Source: Bog-756 sp963812525 (GTDB taxonomy: Bacteria > Actinomycetota > Acidimicrobiia > Acidimicrobiales > RAAP-2). Taken from it: 64,000 bases of DNA. A program made the translations under genes and the position numbers. Under the pieces are notes generated by a model, which saw nothing but the letters and a program-made list of their open reading frames with translations, was not told the origin of the DNA and searched no databases. The stretch covers positions 372,001 through 436,000 of the forward strand of contig CAWEVL010000004.1 in NCBI GenBank assembly GCA_963812525.1. The letters run 5' to 3'. This document shows, piece by piece, positions 10,501 to 19,672 of this stretch (position 1 is its first letter; every line of letters starts with the position of its first letter).

Positions 10501-10715
10501 TCCGGGGCGAGGTGGAGACCGAGGCCGGCCGGCGCGTGGGTTGCCGCTTCGCCCCCCGCTGTACCTTCGCCATGGACGTCTGCCGGCGGGTGGACCCGGC
10601 CCCCGTGGCGGCCGAGGGCGGCACCACGGTCCGGTGCCACCTGCACACCGAGGGCCCGGTGCTGGCCGGGCGGACCGTCCTCTCCCTCACCCCCTCGGAG
10701 CCCGTGGGCCGGTAG
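7524..10715 (+). CDS. triple fusion: DppC-type permease + DppD-type ATPase + DppF-type ATPase
   Basis: One uninterrupted 1,063-residue frame carrying three subunits that are normally separate. Residues 1 to about 310 are a DppC-type permease (coupling helix around EEAYVESAQSLGARPGR). A charged linker of about 60 residues follows. The first ATPase (about 367-690) has Walker A GESGSGKT, Q-loop IFQDP, signature FSGGM and Walker B LLIADEPTT. The second (about 710-1050) has GESGSGKS, VFQDP, FSGGQ and LLVCDEAVSALD. Each ATPase ends in the oligopeptide-transporter tail with a cysteine cluster (CRFRDRC and CRFAPRC), the kind of cluster reported to hold an iron-sulfur centre in DppD. With the preceding binding protein and DppB it makes a complete importer. 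ATPase-ATPase and permease-ATPase fusions are known, but having all three in one chain is unusual. Internal restart sites cannot be excluded. Confidence 0.85.
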   Translation: MTSLPPPGTDDPLIGAALPDLGSAAEVTGSPDEGRRFWRAFLSDRWAVAGLVFLVVMIVAAVFAPLLAPDSPSAQDLLAINAPPGAHHWLGTDDLGRDILSRIIWGGRVSLRSTFEIVALAIVVALPLGLLAGFLRGWVDSVTMRVMDALFSFPPLVLALTVAALLGASINNAAIAIAIVFVPSFVRLIRGEVIAVREEAYVESAQSLGARPGRIMRTHVLPNVASPIIIQVALALGFALLAEAGLSFLGIGAQPPTPSWGDMLNEAYQFIFQAPLALVFPGLAIMLTVLSFNAVADGLRDAIGRGSTAGRPRGIRARRRARRDPAAETGRPDRSVEDRDPVPETSGAAVTVGARRPDGPPAGGGHLLDVDGLRVEFAINGGSWPVVEDLSFSVDPGRTLGLVGESGSGKTVSALAIMGLLPRPVARVAAGTVHFQGRDLLGLDAKALRSVRGAQIAMIFQDPMTCLNPAFTVGNQIAEQVRAHRDVSRKEARRIAVEMLDRVEIPAAASRAGSYPHQFSGGMRQRVMIAMALSCSPRLLIADEPTTALDVTTEAQILDLLHTLSVEESMAMIFVTHDLGVIAEIADEVVVLYAGQKVEQATAPRLFVRPRHPYTEALLSSMPQSTPIGSPLPVIPGVVPRPEDFPVTCRFRDRCGYAVEACGTTVVELRPTREPGDDPSRPPAGWARCLRQDQLVLAGAGSAHDAVPAGAVAPSRAPGRPSALSVESLAKRFPTRSGVLQRVTGGVDAVDGVSLDIPAGTTLGLVGESGSGKSTLARLVVRIVEPTAGSVIVDGTDVTVLSGSELGRSRRQMQMVFQDPYSSLDPSHTIGDTVSEPLVLHTDLKAGARRARTRELLALVGLGDVPLDRYPHQFSGGQRQRIAIARALAVNPSLLVCDEAVSALDVSTQAQVLNLLAGLQRELGTAYLFISHDLSVVRHIADRIAVMYLGQIVEEGPAAQVLDRPTHPYTAALLAAIPVPDPAVARGRRRVVLRGEVETEAGRRVGCRFAPRCTFAMDVCRRVDPAPVAAEGGTTVRCHLHTEGPVLAGRTVLSLTPSEPVGR

Positions 10716-10804
10716 TCCCCGGGCGTGGCCGGCCTCGCCCTCGGGCCCAGCCGACCGGACCGCGGCATGATGGCGCGGGCCCACGCAACGATCAGGAGGT
10801 CGTG

Positions 10805-13112
10805 ATGGAGACTCCCCCGTTCCAAGGTGTCATCGGCGACGACTGGCGGGACTCCACGCCCTGGTGGCCCGAGGGCCCCACCCCACCGGCCGGTGCCCCC
10901 AACGTGGTGCTGGTCGTCCTGGACGACGTGGGCTTCGCCCAGCTGGGCTGTTACGGCTCCGACATCGCCACGCCGACCATCGACGGCCTGGCCGCCGACG
11001 GGCTCCGTCTCACCAACTTCCACACCACGGCGCTGTGCTCGCCCACCCGGGCCTGCCTGCTGACCGGGCGCAGCCACCATCGCAACGGCCTGGGTCGGGT
11101 GGCCGACCTGGCCGTGGGGTTCCCCGGGCTACAACGGCGAGGTGCCCAAGGAGAACGGCTTCCTGTCCGAGATCCTCCGGCAGCACGGGTACGCCACCTA
11201 CGCCGTGGGCAAGTGGCACCTGACCCCGGACGACGAGACGTCCATGGCCGCGCCCCGCCACAGCTGGCCCCTGGCCCGGGGCTTCGACCGGTGGTACGGC
11301 TTCCACGGCGGCGAGACCCATCAGTTCGTGCCGGCGCTGTACCACGACAACCACTCGGTGGCCCCGCCCCGCTCGGTCGACGAGGGCTATCACCTGAGTG
11401 CCGACCTGGCCGACCAGGCCATCGCCCAGCTGGCCGACCTGCGAGCCGTCGACGTCGAACGGCCCTTCTTCCTGTACTTCTGCACCGGCGCCTGCCACTC
11501 GCCCCACCACGCGCCCCAGGAGTGGATCGACCGCTACCGGGGCCGCTTCGACCAGGGGTGGGACGCCTGGCGGCGAGCAGACCTTCGCCCGTCAGCTCGA
11601 CCTGGGGCTCCTCCCCGCCGGCACCGAGATGGCGCCGCGTCCCGGCCTGGGTCCCGGCGTGGGACGACCTGGGCGTCGACGAGCAGCGGGTGGCGGCCCG
11701 GTTCATGGAGTGCTTCGCCGCCTTCCTCTCGTACACCGACGCCCAGCTGGCCCGGCTCCTCGAGTTCCTGGAGCGGACCGGGGACCGACAGGACACCCTG
11801 GTCATCCTGGTCTCGGACAACGGGGCCAGCTCCGAGGGCGGGCCCACCGGCTCCATCAACGACAACCGGCTGCAGAACTTCGACCCGGCCGGCACCGAGC
11901 GAGCTGGTCCGACGCATCGACGAGCTGGGCGGCCCCCGGGCCCACAACAACTACCCGTGGGGCTGGACCATGGCCGGCAACACACCGTTCAAGCGGTGGA
12001 AGCGTGAGGTCCACGAGGGTGGGGTGGCCGACCCGTGCATCGTGAGCTGGCCGGCCCGGATCAGCGACCGGGGGCGGCGTGCGCCACCAGTTCGCCCACG
12101 CCACCGACATCCTGCCCACCGTGCTGGAGCTGGCCGGCATCGAGGCGCCGGCCACCATCGACTACGTGCCCCAGACCCCGCTCGACGGGATCAGCTTCGC
12201 CGCCCTGCTGGACCCCGACGGGGCCGAGGCCCGCCGGGCACCGCACGACCCAGTACTTCGAGATGTTCGGCAGCCGGGCCATCTACCACGACGGGTGGAA
12301 GGCGGTGACCTTCAAGCCCATCGGACCCCTCTACGACGACGGCCTCAACTGGAACGCCCCGTTCAGCGAGGACCGCTGGGAGCTCTACCACGTGGCCGAG
12401 GACCCCACCGAGCTCCACGATCTGGCCGAGGCCGAGCCCGGCCGCCTGGCCGACATGGTCGAGCGCTGGTGGGTGGAGGCCCGCCGGAACCAGGTGCTCC
12501 CCCTGGACAACCGGATCCTCCACACGCTGGTCAACCCCAAGCCCGACCGCCGGACACCCCGCCTCGCCACCACCTACTACCCGGGCACCTCGCCGGTGCC
12601 CGAGACCGTGGCGGCCAACATGAAGAACCGGGGCCACGTCATCGAGGTCGACGTCACCGTGCCCGAGGGCCCGCCGGCCGAGGGGGTCCTGCTGGCTCAG
12701 GGCTCGGCCCTCGGCGGCTTCTCCCTCCACCTGTGGGAGGGACGGCCGCGCTACCTGCACAACCTCTACGGCAAGGAGCTCTACGCGCTGGTCGGGGACC
12801 GGCCCCTGGAGCCCGGTCGTCACCGCGTCGTCTTCCGCTTCGACCGGCAGGGGCGGGCCGGCGGCCCGGCCGAGCTGGAGGTGGACGGCCTCCTCGTGGC
12901 CGAGGCCCAACTCCCGCTGTTCACCGTGGCCGCCTTCAGCGCCACCGGGGCCGGGCTGACCTGCGGGTACGAGTTCGGTCCCTCCGTCGGGGAGGACTAC
13001 CGGGCGCCCGTTCCCCTGCACGGCCACCATCCATGCCGTCACCGTGACCCTGGACGAGCACGCCCCGATCAACCCCATGGTCGAGTTCGAGCGCATCATG
13101 GCCGAGCAGTAG
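10805..13112 (+). CDS. arylsulfatase (frame broken seven times by GC-unit losses)
   Basis: Type I sulfatase of about 770 residues that hydrolyses sulfate esters and is matured by oxidation of a cysteine to formylglycine. The start has AGGAGGT just upstream. Readable segments in order: NVVLVVLDDVGFAQLGCYGS with the metal-binding Asp pair, the activation motif CSPTRACLLTGRS (about residues 76-88), YAVGKWHLTP, VILVSDNGASSEGG, NNYPWGWTMAGNTPFKRWK, HQFAHATDILPT, YHDGWKA, and a beta-rich C-terminal region ending EFERIMAEQ. The frame moves by the same step at about 11129, 11574, 11646, 11900, 12075, 12244 and 13024. At each point, restoring one GC unit (GC to GCGC) rejoins the protein, so I regard the gene as intact in the organism. 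It would need a formylglycine-generating enzyme, which is not in this window. Confidence 0.88.
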
Positions 13113-13239
13113 CCGCTTCCCGGGCCAGTTCGACGATGTCAGCTGACACTACGGTCGGACCCAGTGGGCTCACCAATGGGCTTCGTACGGTAGTGGTCGA
13201 AGGAGGCAGGCAGATCCCCCGACCAGCTGCCTGACGCAC

Positions 13240-13462
13240 ATGACACTCTTCATCATCATGGTGCCGCTCATGGTGGCGGCCGTCGCCATCGCCACCGTCC
13301 CCGTCCTGTACCACTCGGTGCGGGAGCACCGACTGATCCACGCCGGCTCGGCCGAGCCGCGGACGCCCGAGGTCGACAACGGCTGCGCCGTCCGCCCGGC
13401 CGACCCGAGAGGGCCGGCCGCCGCGGCCTACGACCGCCGACCGCCAGACGGTGGCCGCCTGA
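13240..13462 (+). CDS. possible small single-helix membrane protein
   Basis: The open frame begins MTLFIIMVPLMVAAVAIATV, a clear N-terminal membrane helix, then the basic segment REHRLIH and a polar tail. As written, the frame runs on into the converging DinB-like gene. If one GC unit has been lost, as happens throughout this region, translation would instead end at the TGA at 13460-13462, giving about 75 residues and leaving a strong hairpin 30 bases beyond. That fit is my reason for choosing this end. A GGAGG lies about 35 bases before the ATG, too far to be convincing. No homologous family is recognised, and existence and boundaries are uncertain. Confidence 0.4.
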
Positions 13463-13492
13463 CCCCACCGACCCTCCCACCACCCCCGACCG

Positions 13493-13518
13493 CGACGGCC
13501 GCCCGCGGGCGGTCGTCG
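13493..13518. terminator. hairpin between convergent genes
   Basis: A 26-base near-perfect palindrome with thirteen-base arms (CGACGGCCGCCCG and CGGGCGGTCGTCG, one mismatch) and no loop bases between them. It has no U-run. It sits between the presumed end of the small membrane-protein gene and the end of the DinB-like gene, so it could terminate transcription from either side. Confidence 0.45.
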
Positions 13519-13562
13519 TGGTGTCCGGGGGCGATGCGGGCACGGCGGCCACCAGCCCCGGG

Positions 13563-14132
13563 TCAGGAGGTCATGCCGCCCAGGCCCACCAGTCCCCGGG
13601 CCAGCTCGATCTCGCCCATGTGGCGGAGCCCGTGCTGGTAGATCCAGCACTCGGTGGCGTCGAGCAGGGTGATCCCCGTCGGCCCGGCCACCCGTGCGCT
13701 GTAGGTGGTGGCCACCTGGGGTGGGAACGGCCGGCCGATGACCACCCGGGTCAGCTCGCCCGGGTCCAGCCGGTCCAGCCACTCCTCGGTGCGGCGGAAC
13801 ACCGCGTCCATGTAGGCCTGGAACTGCTCGTAGTCCCCGATGCGCTGGTGGATCATCTCGGCCACGGTCCGGTGCTTGCCGTGGTCGGCGATGGCCGGCC
13901 GGACGGCGGCCTCCCAGGTCTCGTCCCAGATCGGCGGCGTCCCCGTCATCAACAGGAACGAGGCGTCCATCATGTTGACGATGTGGAACAGGCTGAAGGC
14001 GATGGGCAGCACGCCCTCGCGCTCGAAGTGGTTGACCTGGTCGAGGTCCATGGTGGCCACGGCGTCGGCGTACAGAGAGTGCAGGGCCCGCATCCTCCGC
14101 TGCAGCGAGTCCAGCACCAGTTCGTCGCTCAT
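13563..14132 (-). CDS. DinB-family four-helix metalloprotein
   Basis: A 189-residue cytosolic protein of the DinB/YfiT type (four-helix bundle with a His-coordinated metal). The three expected histidines are visible: one in FSLFHIVNMMD (about residue 54) and two in YQHGLRHMGEIELA (about 169-173), the spacing used for metal binding. Family members include mycothiol- and bacillithiol-dependent transferases and many proteins without known function, and this sequence does not decide between them. It is transcribed divergently from the DUF2855 gene across about 150 bases that contain -35-like boxes on both strands. The frame is intact, one of few in this region. Confidence 0.75.
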   Translation of the reverse strand: MSDELVLDSLQRRMRALHSLYADAVATMDLDQVNHFEREGVLPIAFSLFHIVNMMDASFLLMTGTPPIWDETWEAAVRPAIADHGKHRTVAEMIHQRIGDYEQFQAYMDAVFRRTEEWLDRLDPGELTRVVIGRPFPPQVATTYSARVAGPTGITLLDATECWIYQHGLRHMGEIELARGLVGLGGMTS

Positions 14133-14185
14133 CGTGCCACCCCGGTCCGTGCCGGAACATCCGCCGGCGGTGTCACGCTAAACTC

Positions 14186-14214
14186 TTGTCAGTTCGACTG
14201 TCAACGGTTACCCT
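14186..14214 (+). promoter_or_regulatory. candidate divergent promoter region
   Basis: On the plus strand TTGTCA (14186-14191) and TACCCT (14209-14214) are separated by 17 bases, 70 bases before the DUF2855 start. On the minus strand a perfect TTGACA lies at 14204-14199 within the same stretch, with only a weak -10 match (TTAGCG or TTTAGC) beyond it toward the DinB-like gene. The two genes are divergent, so a shared promoter region must exist here. The exact boxes are tentative. Confidence 0.4.
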
Positions 14215-14283
14215 CGACAGCGGGATACTCCGCACCGAGTCGGCGCCCCGGTCCCGTCCCGGCCGGTCACCGAGGGGAGGGTC

Positions 14284-15383
14284 GTGGTCATGGGCCTCGA
14301 AGTCGACCGCCGAGATCTGCACCGGGTCCGGGCCGTCCCCGACCGCCGTGCCCCCCTGGCGCCCGGCCAGGCCCGACTGCGCATCGACGCCTTCGGCCTC
14401 ACCGCCAACAACATCACCTACGCGGTGTTCGGCGACACCATGAGCTACTGGGAGTTCTTCCCCGGACCGGAGGCGGACGGCACCCGGTGGGGCCGGGTCC
14501 CCGTGTGGGGCTTCGCCGACGTGGTCGAGTCGTCGGTGGCCGGGGTGTCCGAGGCCACCCGCGTGTACGGCTACTTCCCCATGGCCGAGGAGGTGGTCGT
14601 CCAACCGGGACGTCTGGACGGCTCCGGCTTCTCGGATGTCGCTCCGCACCGTGACGTCCTGACCAGCGTCTACAACCGGTACTCGGTGGTCGACGGCGAT
14701 CCGGCCTACCAAAGCGACCGGGAGGCCCAGCAGATGCTGCTGTGGCCCCTGTTCGTCACCTCCTTCGTCGTGGACGACTTCCTCGGCGACCACGCCATGT
14801 TCGGGGCGTCACAGGTCGTGGTGTCGAGCGCCTCGGCCAAGACCTCCATCGCCGCCGCCTTCCTGCTGGCCGAGCGCGCGGCATCGACGTGGTGGGCCTC
14901 ACCTCGCAGGCCAACCTGGCCTTCGTCGAGAGCCTCGGCTGCTACCACCGGGTCGCCACCTACGACGATCTGACCTCCATCCCGGGCGAGGAGGCCTGCT
15001 ACATCGATGTGGCCGGTCGGCGGGATGTGACCGCGGCCGTCCACGCCCACCTGGGACCGGGCCTCCGCTACTCGATGATCGTCGGCGACACGCACTGGGA
15101 CCACCGGGCCGAGCCGACCGGCCCTCTGGTCGGACCCCGACCGGTCTTCCTGTTCGCCCCCGATCAGATCGCCAAGCGCCGTCGGGAATGGGGTCGGACC
15201 GGCTTCGAGCGGGCGGTGGCCGGTGCGTGGGACCGCTTCTCCCGATGGACCGACGGCTGGCTGACCGTCCACCGCTCCTGGGGTGCCGCCGGGGTGGAGG
15301 CGGTGTACCGGGACCTCCTGGACGGCCGGGTGGACCCCCGACGCGGCGACGTCTGCTCCATGCATCCCGACCCCGACGCCTGA
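14284..15383 (+). CDS. DUF2855 family protein (MDR-like reductase fold)
   Basis: A protein of about 366 residues of the DUF2855 family, distant relatives of zinc-independent alcohol dehydrogenases/quinone reductases, whose reaction is not established. Family blocks seen: an early RRDLHRVRAV segment, GQARLRIDAFGLTANNITYA, GRVPVWGFADVVESS, VYGYFPMAEEVVV, the segment VVVSSASAKTSIAAAFLLAE in the nucleotide-binding region, and GIDVVGLTSQANLAFVESLG. The frame changes near 14880 inside a run of GC repeats. Lengthening (GC)2 to (GC)4 joins the two parts as LLAERARGIDVVGLTS, the expected family sequence. The start is GTG with GGGGAGGG upstream, and an ATG two codons later is an alternative. A TetR gene follows 53 bases downstream. 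Confidence 0.85.
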
Positions 15384-15436
15384 ACCGTGGGCCGGATCCT
15401 GCGGTGGCCGGCCCACAGGGTGAGCGTCCTCCCCCC

Positions 15437-16054
15437 ATGACGGCCGGCTCCGACACCCCCGGTTCGGGCACCGACGGCCGGCAGCTGCGACGCCAGCGCA
15501 ACCGCGAGGCGGTCGTCGAGGCGCTGCTCGACCTCTACCGCCAGGGCAACCTCCGGCCCAGCACCGAGGAGATCGCCGCCCGTTCCGGGCTGTCCCCCCG
15601 CTCCCTGTTCCGCTACTTCGACGACGTCGACGACCTGACCCGCACGGCCATCGGGCGCCAGCAGGAGCGGGTCCAGCACCTGTTCCCCGTCGACGTCGCC
15701 CCGGACCAGCCGCTGGGGGTCCGGGTCGAGGCCCTCGTCGCCCAGCGCTTCCGCCTGTTCGAGGCCATCGGGGACGCCGCGGTGGTGGCCCGCCTGCGCC
15801 TCCCCTTCCAGCCGGTGCTGGCCGAGCAGATCCATCAGAACCGGGTCCTCCTCCGCACCCAGATCGAGCGGCTGTTCGCGCCGGAGCTGTCGGCCATGCC
15901 TGCAGAGCCCGGGGCCCGGGTGCTGGCCGCCGTCGACGTGCTCACCACCTTCGAAGCCTGCCGCCAGCTGCTCGGGGACCAGGGCCTCACCCCGGACCAG
16001 GCTCGGGCGGTGACCGGCCAGGCGCTGCTCACCCTCCTCGGGTCCTCCCCCTGA
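15437..16054 (+). CDS. TetR/AcrR family transcriptional regulator
   Basis: A 205-residue DNA-binding regulator. The N-terminal helix-turn-helix spans about residues 22-65: NREAVVEALLDLYRQGNLRP, then the recognition part STEEIAARSGLSPRSLFRYF ending in the TetR hallmark LFRYFDD. The rest is a helical ligand-binding and dimerisation domain without a recognisable ligand class. It lies 53 bases after DUF2855 and 22 bases before the propeller-like gene on the same strand, so it probably controls this small cluster, perhaps including itself. I see no clear palindromic operator in the short gap upstream. The frame is intact. Confidence 0.85.
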   Translation: MTAGSDTPGSGTDGRQLRRQRNREAVVEALLDLYRQGNLRPSTEEIAARSGLSPRSLFRYFDDVDDLTRTAIGRQQERVQHLFPVDVAPDQPLGVRVEALVAQRFRLFEAIGDAAVVARLRLPFQPVLAEQIHQNRVLLRTQIERLFAPELSAMPAEPGARVLAAVDVLTTFEACRQLLGDQGLTPDQARAVTGQALLTLLGSSP

Positions 16055-16076
16055 GCGCGGGGAGGGGCCGGGACCG

Positions 16077-17338
16077 ATGAGTGGCTACTGGCCCGGACCG
16101 TGGCCCGGCGAGGACGGCGGGCCCCGGCGCCTGCAGGTGCCGGGCCACGGGCACCGGTTGACCCTCGGCGCCGGGGTCACCCTCGAGACGGCGTGGCGGA
16201 CGGTCCCGGCCGCCACCATGGCGGTCACCCGCGATCCGGGCGAGCTCTACCTGCTCCGGCACACCACCGGCGGCGACGCCGTCTCCTTCGTCGAACGGAT
16301 CGACCCGCACACCCTGGCGCCGCTCGGTCGGTCGCCCGACCTGCCCGGCGGACCGACCTGGCCCGGCAGCCTGGCTGCCCACGGCAACGGCTCGCTCTAC
16401 GTGGTGTTCGGGAACCACGCCCACCGCCTGGGCCCGGACCTCAGCGGTGCTGGCCAGCACCGCCCTCCCCCGCCACCGTCCCTACAACGGGTTCGTGATC
16501 CTGCCCGACGGCCACCTGGTCACCAAGGACTTCGCCGGCGCCCTCCCGGGGGCCCCGGCGGCGCGGGAGCCGGGAGCCCTGCGAGCTGCTCGTCCTGGAA
16601 CCCGACGGCCTCGGGGTGGTCGACCGGTGCACCTTGTCCGAGCCCTCCATCGCCCGGCTGTCGGCCTCCGGGGACGAGGTCTTCGTGGTCGGGGACACGC
16701 AGCCTGCTGCGGGTCCGGTGGGACGGTCGCCTCCATCCCGACGAACGGGCGCCGACCCGGTACCGCACCCTCCCCGGTCAGACCTACGGCTGGGACTGCG
16801 TGGTCGCCCTGGGGGCGGCGTGGTTCCTCGACGGCGGTGAGGGCAGCGAGCGCTACTCCGGCACCCTCTACGGCCACGGCGTCTCCGACGCCCCCCTCCA
16901 CCTGGTCCGGGTGGACCTGGGCGACGGACGCTGCACCATGGCGGAGGTGTGCGGCCGGCCCGGCGGACTGGTCGCCAACCCCCCGGTCGTCGACGTCGAC
17001 CGGTCCGTCGCCGTGGGCTACGACAGCGGGAACGCGGTGATGACCGCCTTCACCGTCGGTGCCGACGGGTCGCTGTCCCCCCGGTGGCAGCGCGGCAGCA
17101 CCACGGCGGCCACCTGCTCCTGGTGCCCGAGTCGGGTGCGCTGGTCACCGGCGACTTCGACGCCGGACGGGGGGTGGACCAGGTGGTGGTGGTGGACATC
17201 GAGACGGGCGACGAGCTGGCCCGGGCCGACACCGGGAGCCCGGTCCAGTCGGTCCTCTTCCCGGCGGCGGGATTCGAGGACGACTTCTACCTGTGCACCT
17301 TCACCACCTTCACCCGAGTGTCGGTGCGCCGAGGCTGA
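16077..17338 (+). CDS. propeller-like protein, function unknown (frame broken by GC-unit losses)
   Basis: After repair of four breaks (about 16450, 16602, 16700 and 17091) this reads as a soluble protein of about 420 residues with repeated beta-strand blades: GELYLLRHTTGGDAVSFVER, GSLYVVFGNHAHRLG, YNGFVILPDGHLVTKDF, RLSASGDEVFVVGDT, LLLVPESGALVTGDFD and VDQVVVVDIETGDELARAD. This pattern of about 50-residue repeats with hydrophobic strands and Gly-Asp turns is typical of six- or seven-bladed propellers (SMP-30 or quinoprotein-like folds). No signal peptide or catalytic motif is evident. Three breaks are repaired by one GC unit and the last by two. I do not recognise a named family. It follows the TetR gene closely and converges on the MFS gene. 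Confidence 0.6.
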
Positions 17339-17368
17339 CCCGGGTCGGCGCGGGGGACGGTCGGCCGC

Positions 17369-19410
17369 TCAGACGACGGCGGACGGTTGGGCGTCGGCCA
17401 GCAGCCGGTCGTCGTCGGCCAGCAGCGCCTTGGCCAGGTTCCGGATCATCTCCACCACCTCGGGGTGGTCCTCGGGATCCCAACCTTCCAGCACTTCGGT
17501 CAACGACTGTCGCCGGGCGATGGTCAGCTTCTCCATGGCCTCCTCCCCCGACGGGGTGACCACCACAGTGCGGGAGCCGTCCCGCATCACCCGTTCGACC
17601 ATGCCCGCGGCCACCAGGGCGTCCACGCCCTCGTGCAGCCGGGCCGGGTCCACCTTCAGCCGGGCGCCCACCTCCTCGGCGGTCGAGGCCTCGCCGGTCG
17701 GCCAACCGGTAGAGGAGCCAGACGGCGCGGGGCTCGAGCTCGCACGCCGGCCCGGGCGGCGAGCAATCCCGTAGAGCTCGGCGCGGTTCTCGCGGCTGGC
17801 CGCCCGCTCCAGGAGGAGCTTCACCTCCTCGAGGGACGAGCGGGGCGCGGGGATCCCGAGGTTCTCGGCCGGTTCCGAGGTCCGGATGGACTTGCGCAGG
17901 GCGAGTCTCGGGCAGCGTCCAGCTCAACAGGAAGGCGACGAAGGCAATGGGGACGCCGATCAGGAACATGGTCTGGATGGTGTGGGCGATGCCCTGGATC
18001 ACGCCGGTCTGCACCTCGGCCGGCAGCTTGTGGATGGCAGTGGGATTGTCGGCGCTGAGGTTGAACCCGGGTGGGGCCTGGGTGAGGTGGAGCGCCTTCA
18101 GCACGTTGGTGACCAACAGGTTGGCGAAGATGGCGCCGAACACCGCGGTGCCGAAGGACCCGCCGATCATCCGGAAGAAGGTGACCCCGGAGGTGGCCGT
18201 GCCCAGCTCCTCGTAGGGGACGGCGTTCTGGACCGCCACCGTCAGGACCTGCAGGATCAGGCCCAGACCCAGGCCGAAGACCACCATGTAGGCGGCCATG
18301 GTCCAGGCGCCGGTGGACACCCCGATCAGTGACATCAGATAGAGCCCGACGGTCATCAGGGCCGTCCCCACCACCGGGAAGACCTTGTAGCGGCCCCACT
18401 CGGCAGACCAGCAGGCCCGATCCGATGGAGGCGACCAGCAGCCCGCCCATCAGGGGGAAGAGTCGGACCCCGGACTGGATGGGGCTGATCCCCTTCACGT
18501 CCTGGAAGAAGAGCGGGAGGAAGGTCAGGGCCCCGAACATGGCGAAGCCGACCACGAACCCGATGGCGCTGGCCGCGGCGAACACCCGGTTGGCGAAGAG
18601 GGGCAGCGGGATCACCGGCTCGACGGCCCGCCGCTCGGCCAGCAGGAACAGGACGGTGAAGACCACGCCGGCCACGGCCAGGCCGATGATGAAGGGGGAG
18701 GTCCACGGATAGGACGTCCCCCCCAGGCTGGTGAACAGCACCAGCGAGGTGGCGGCCAGGGCGATCAGGGCCGTGCCCAGGTAGTCGATGACCCGGTGGA
18801 CCCGGCTCCTGGTCCCGGGCAGGGCGACGGCCGTCACGACCAGGGCCACCGCCCCGATGGGGATGTTGATGTAGAAGATCCACCGCCAGCTCAGGTAGTC
18901 GACGAACACCCCACCGATGAGCGGACCGATCACCGAGGTGACCCCGAACATGGCCATGAAGAAGCCCATGTAGCGGCCGCGCTCCCGGGGCGAGACCACG
19001 TCGCCGACGATGGTCTGGGCCCCGATCATGAGCCCGCCGCCGCCCAGGCCCTGCACGGCCCGGAACGCGATCAGCTGGATCATCGAGTGGCTGAGACCGG
19101 AGAGGGCCGACCCGATCAGGAACAGGACGATGGCCACCTGGAAGAAGAACTTCCGGCCGTACATGTCGCCCAACTTCCCCCACAGGGGCGTCGAGACGGT
19201 CGAGGCCAGCAGGTAGGCGGTGACCACCCAGCTGAGATGGGAGGCGCCGTGCAGATCGCCCACGATGGTGGGCAGGGCCGTGGAGACCACCGTCTGGTCC
19301 AGGGCGGCGAGGAACATCCCCAGCATCAGGGCGCCGATGACGACGAGGACCCGACGGTGGGTGAGCGCGGCGACGGGCTCGGGGCGAACCGCCGCAGCCG
19401 TGTCGGTCAT
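17369..19410 (-). CDS. DHA2-type MFS drug exporter with C-terminal MarR-like domain (frame broken)
   Basis: The N-terminal 500 or so residues are a fourteen-helix drug:proton antiporter of the EmrB/QacA type: LDQTVVSTALPTIVGDLHG in helix 1, LWGKLGDMYGRKFFF as the motif-A loop, and GPLIGGVFVDYLSWRWIFYI as motif C. After five GC-unit repairs (about 18404, 17909, 17757, 17730 and 17703) the same frame continues through a short linker into about 150 residues resembling a MarR winged helix: VWLLYRLADR, STAEEVGARLKVDPARLHEG, LVAAGMVERV and a RTVVVTPSGEEAMEKL wing. No stop or start separates the two parts, so transporter and regulator-like domain form one chain. The role of a winged helix on a membrane exporter is unknown; tethered regulation is one possibility. 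Confidence 0.78.
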
Positions 19411-19672
19411 CGCCTACTCCCACTCCGCACCCGGGTCTCCGGTTGCCGTCATGGCGAGTGTAGAAGGATCCCCTGGCCACCGGATTCCAGCGATGACCAC
19501 GGATGGTGCGGCGGTGGTCGCCGACCGACCGGGTCCGGCGGCCGGCGGCCGGCGGACCGACGGGCCGACCGTCAGGTTGGGCTCACGATGGCTGACTGGC
19601 GATTCGGCACGGACCGCTCGTGGCGTGGCACACTTGGCCCTCGCCCCATTGACCGACTGCGGAGGTCGCCTC

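Noticed and set aside
7491..10784. A 1,097-codon open frame on the minus strand opposite the ABC transporter
   Set aside because: It is the antisense shadow of strong third-position GC bias; its translation is low-complexity Gly/His/Asp/Gln and has no domain, while the plus strand has clear motifs.
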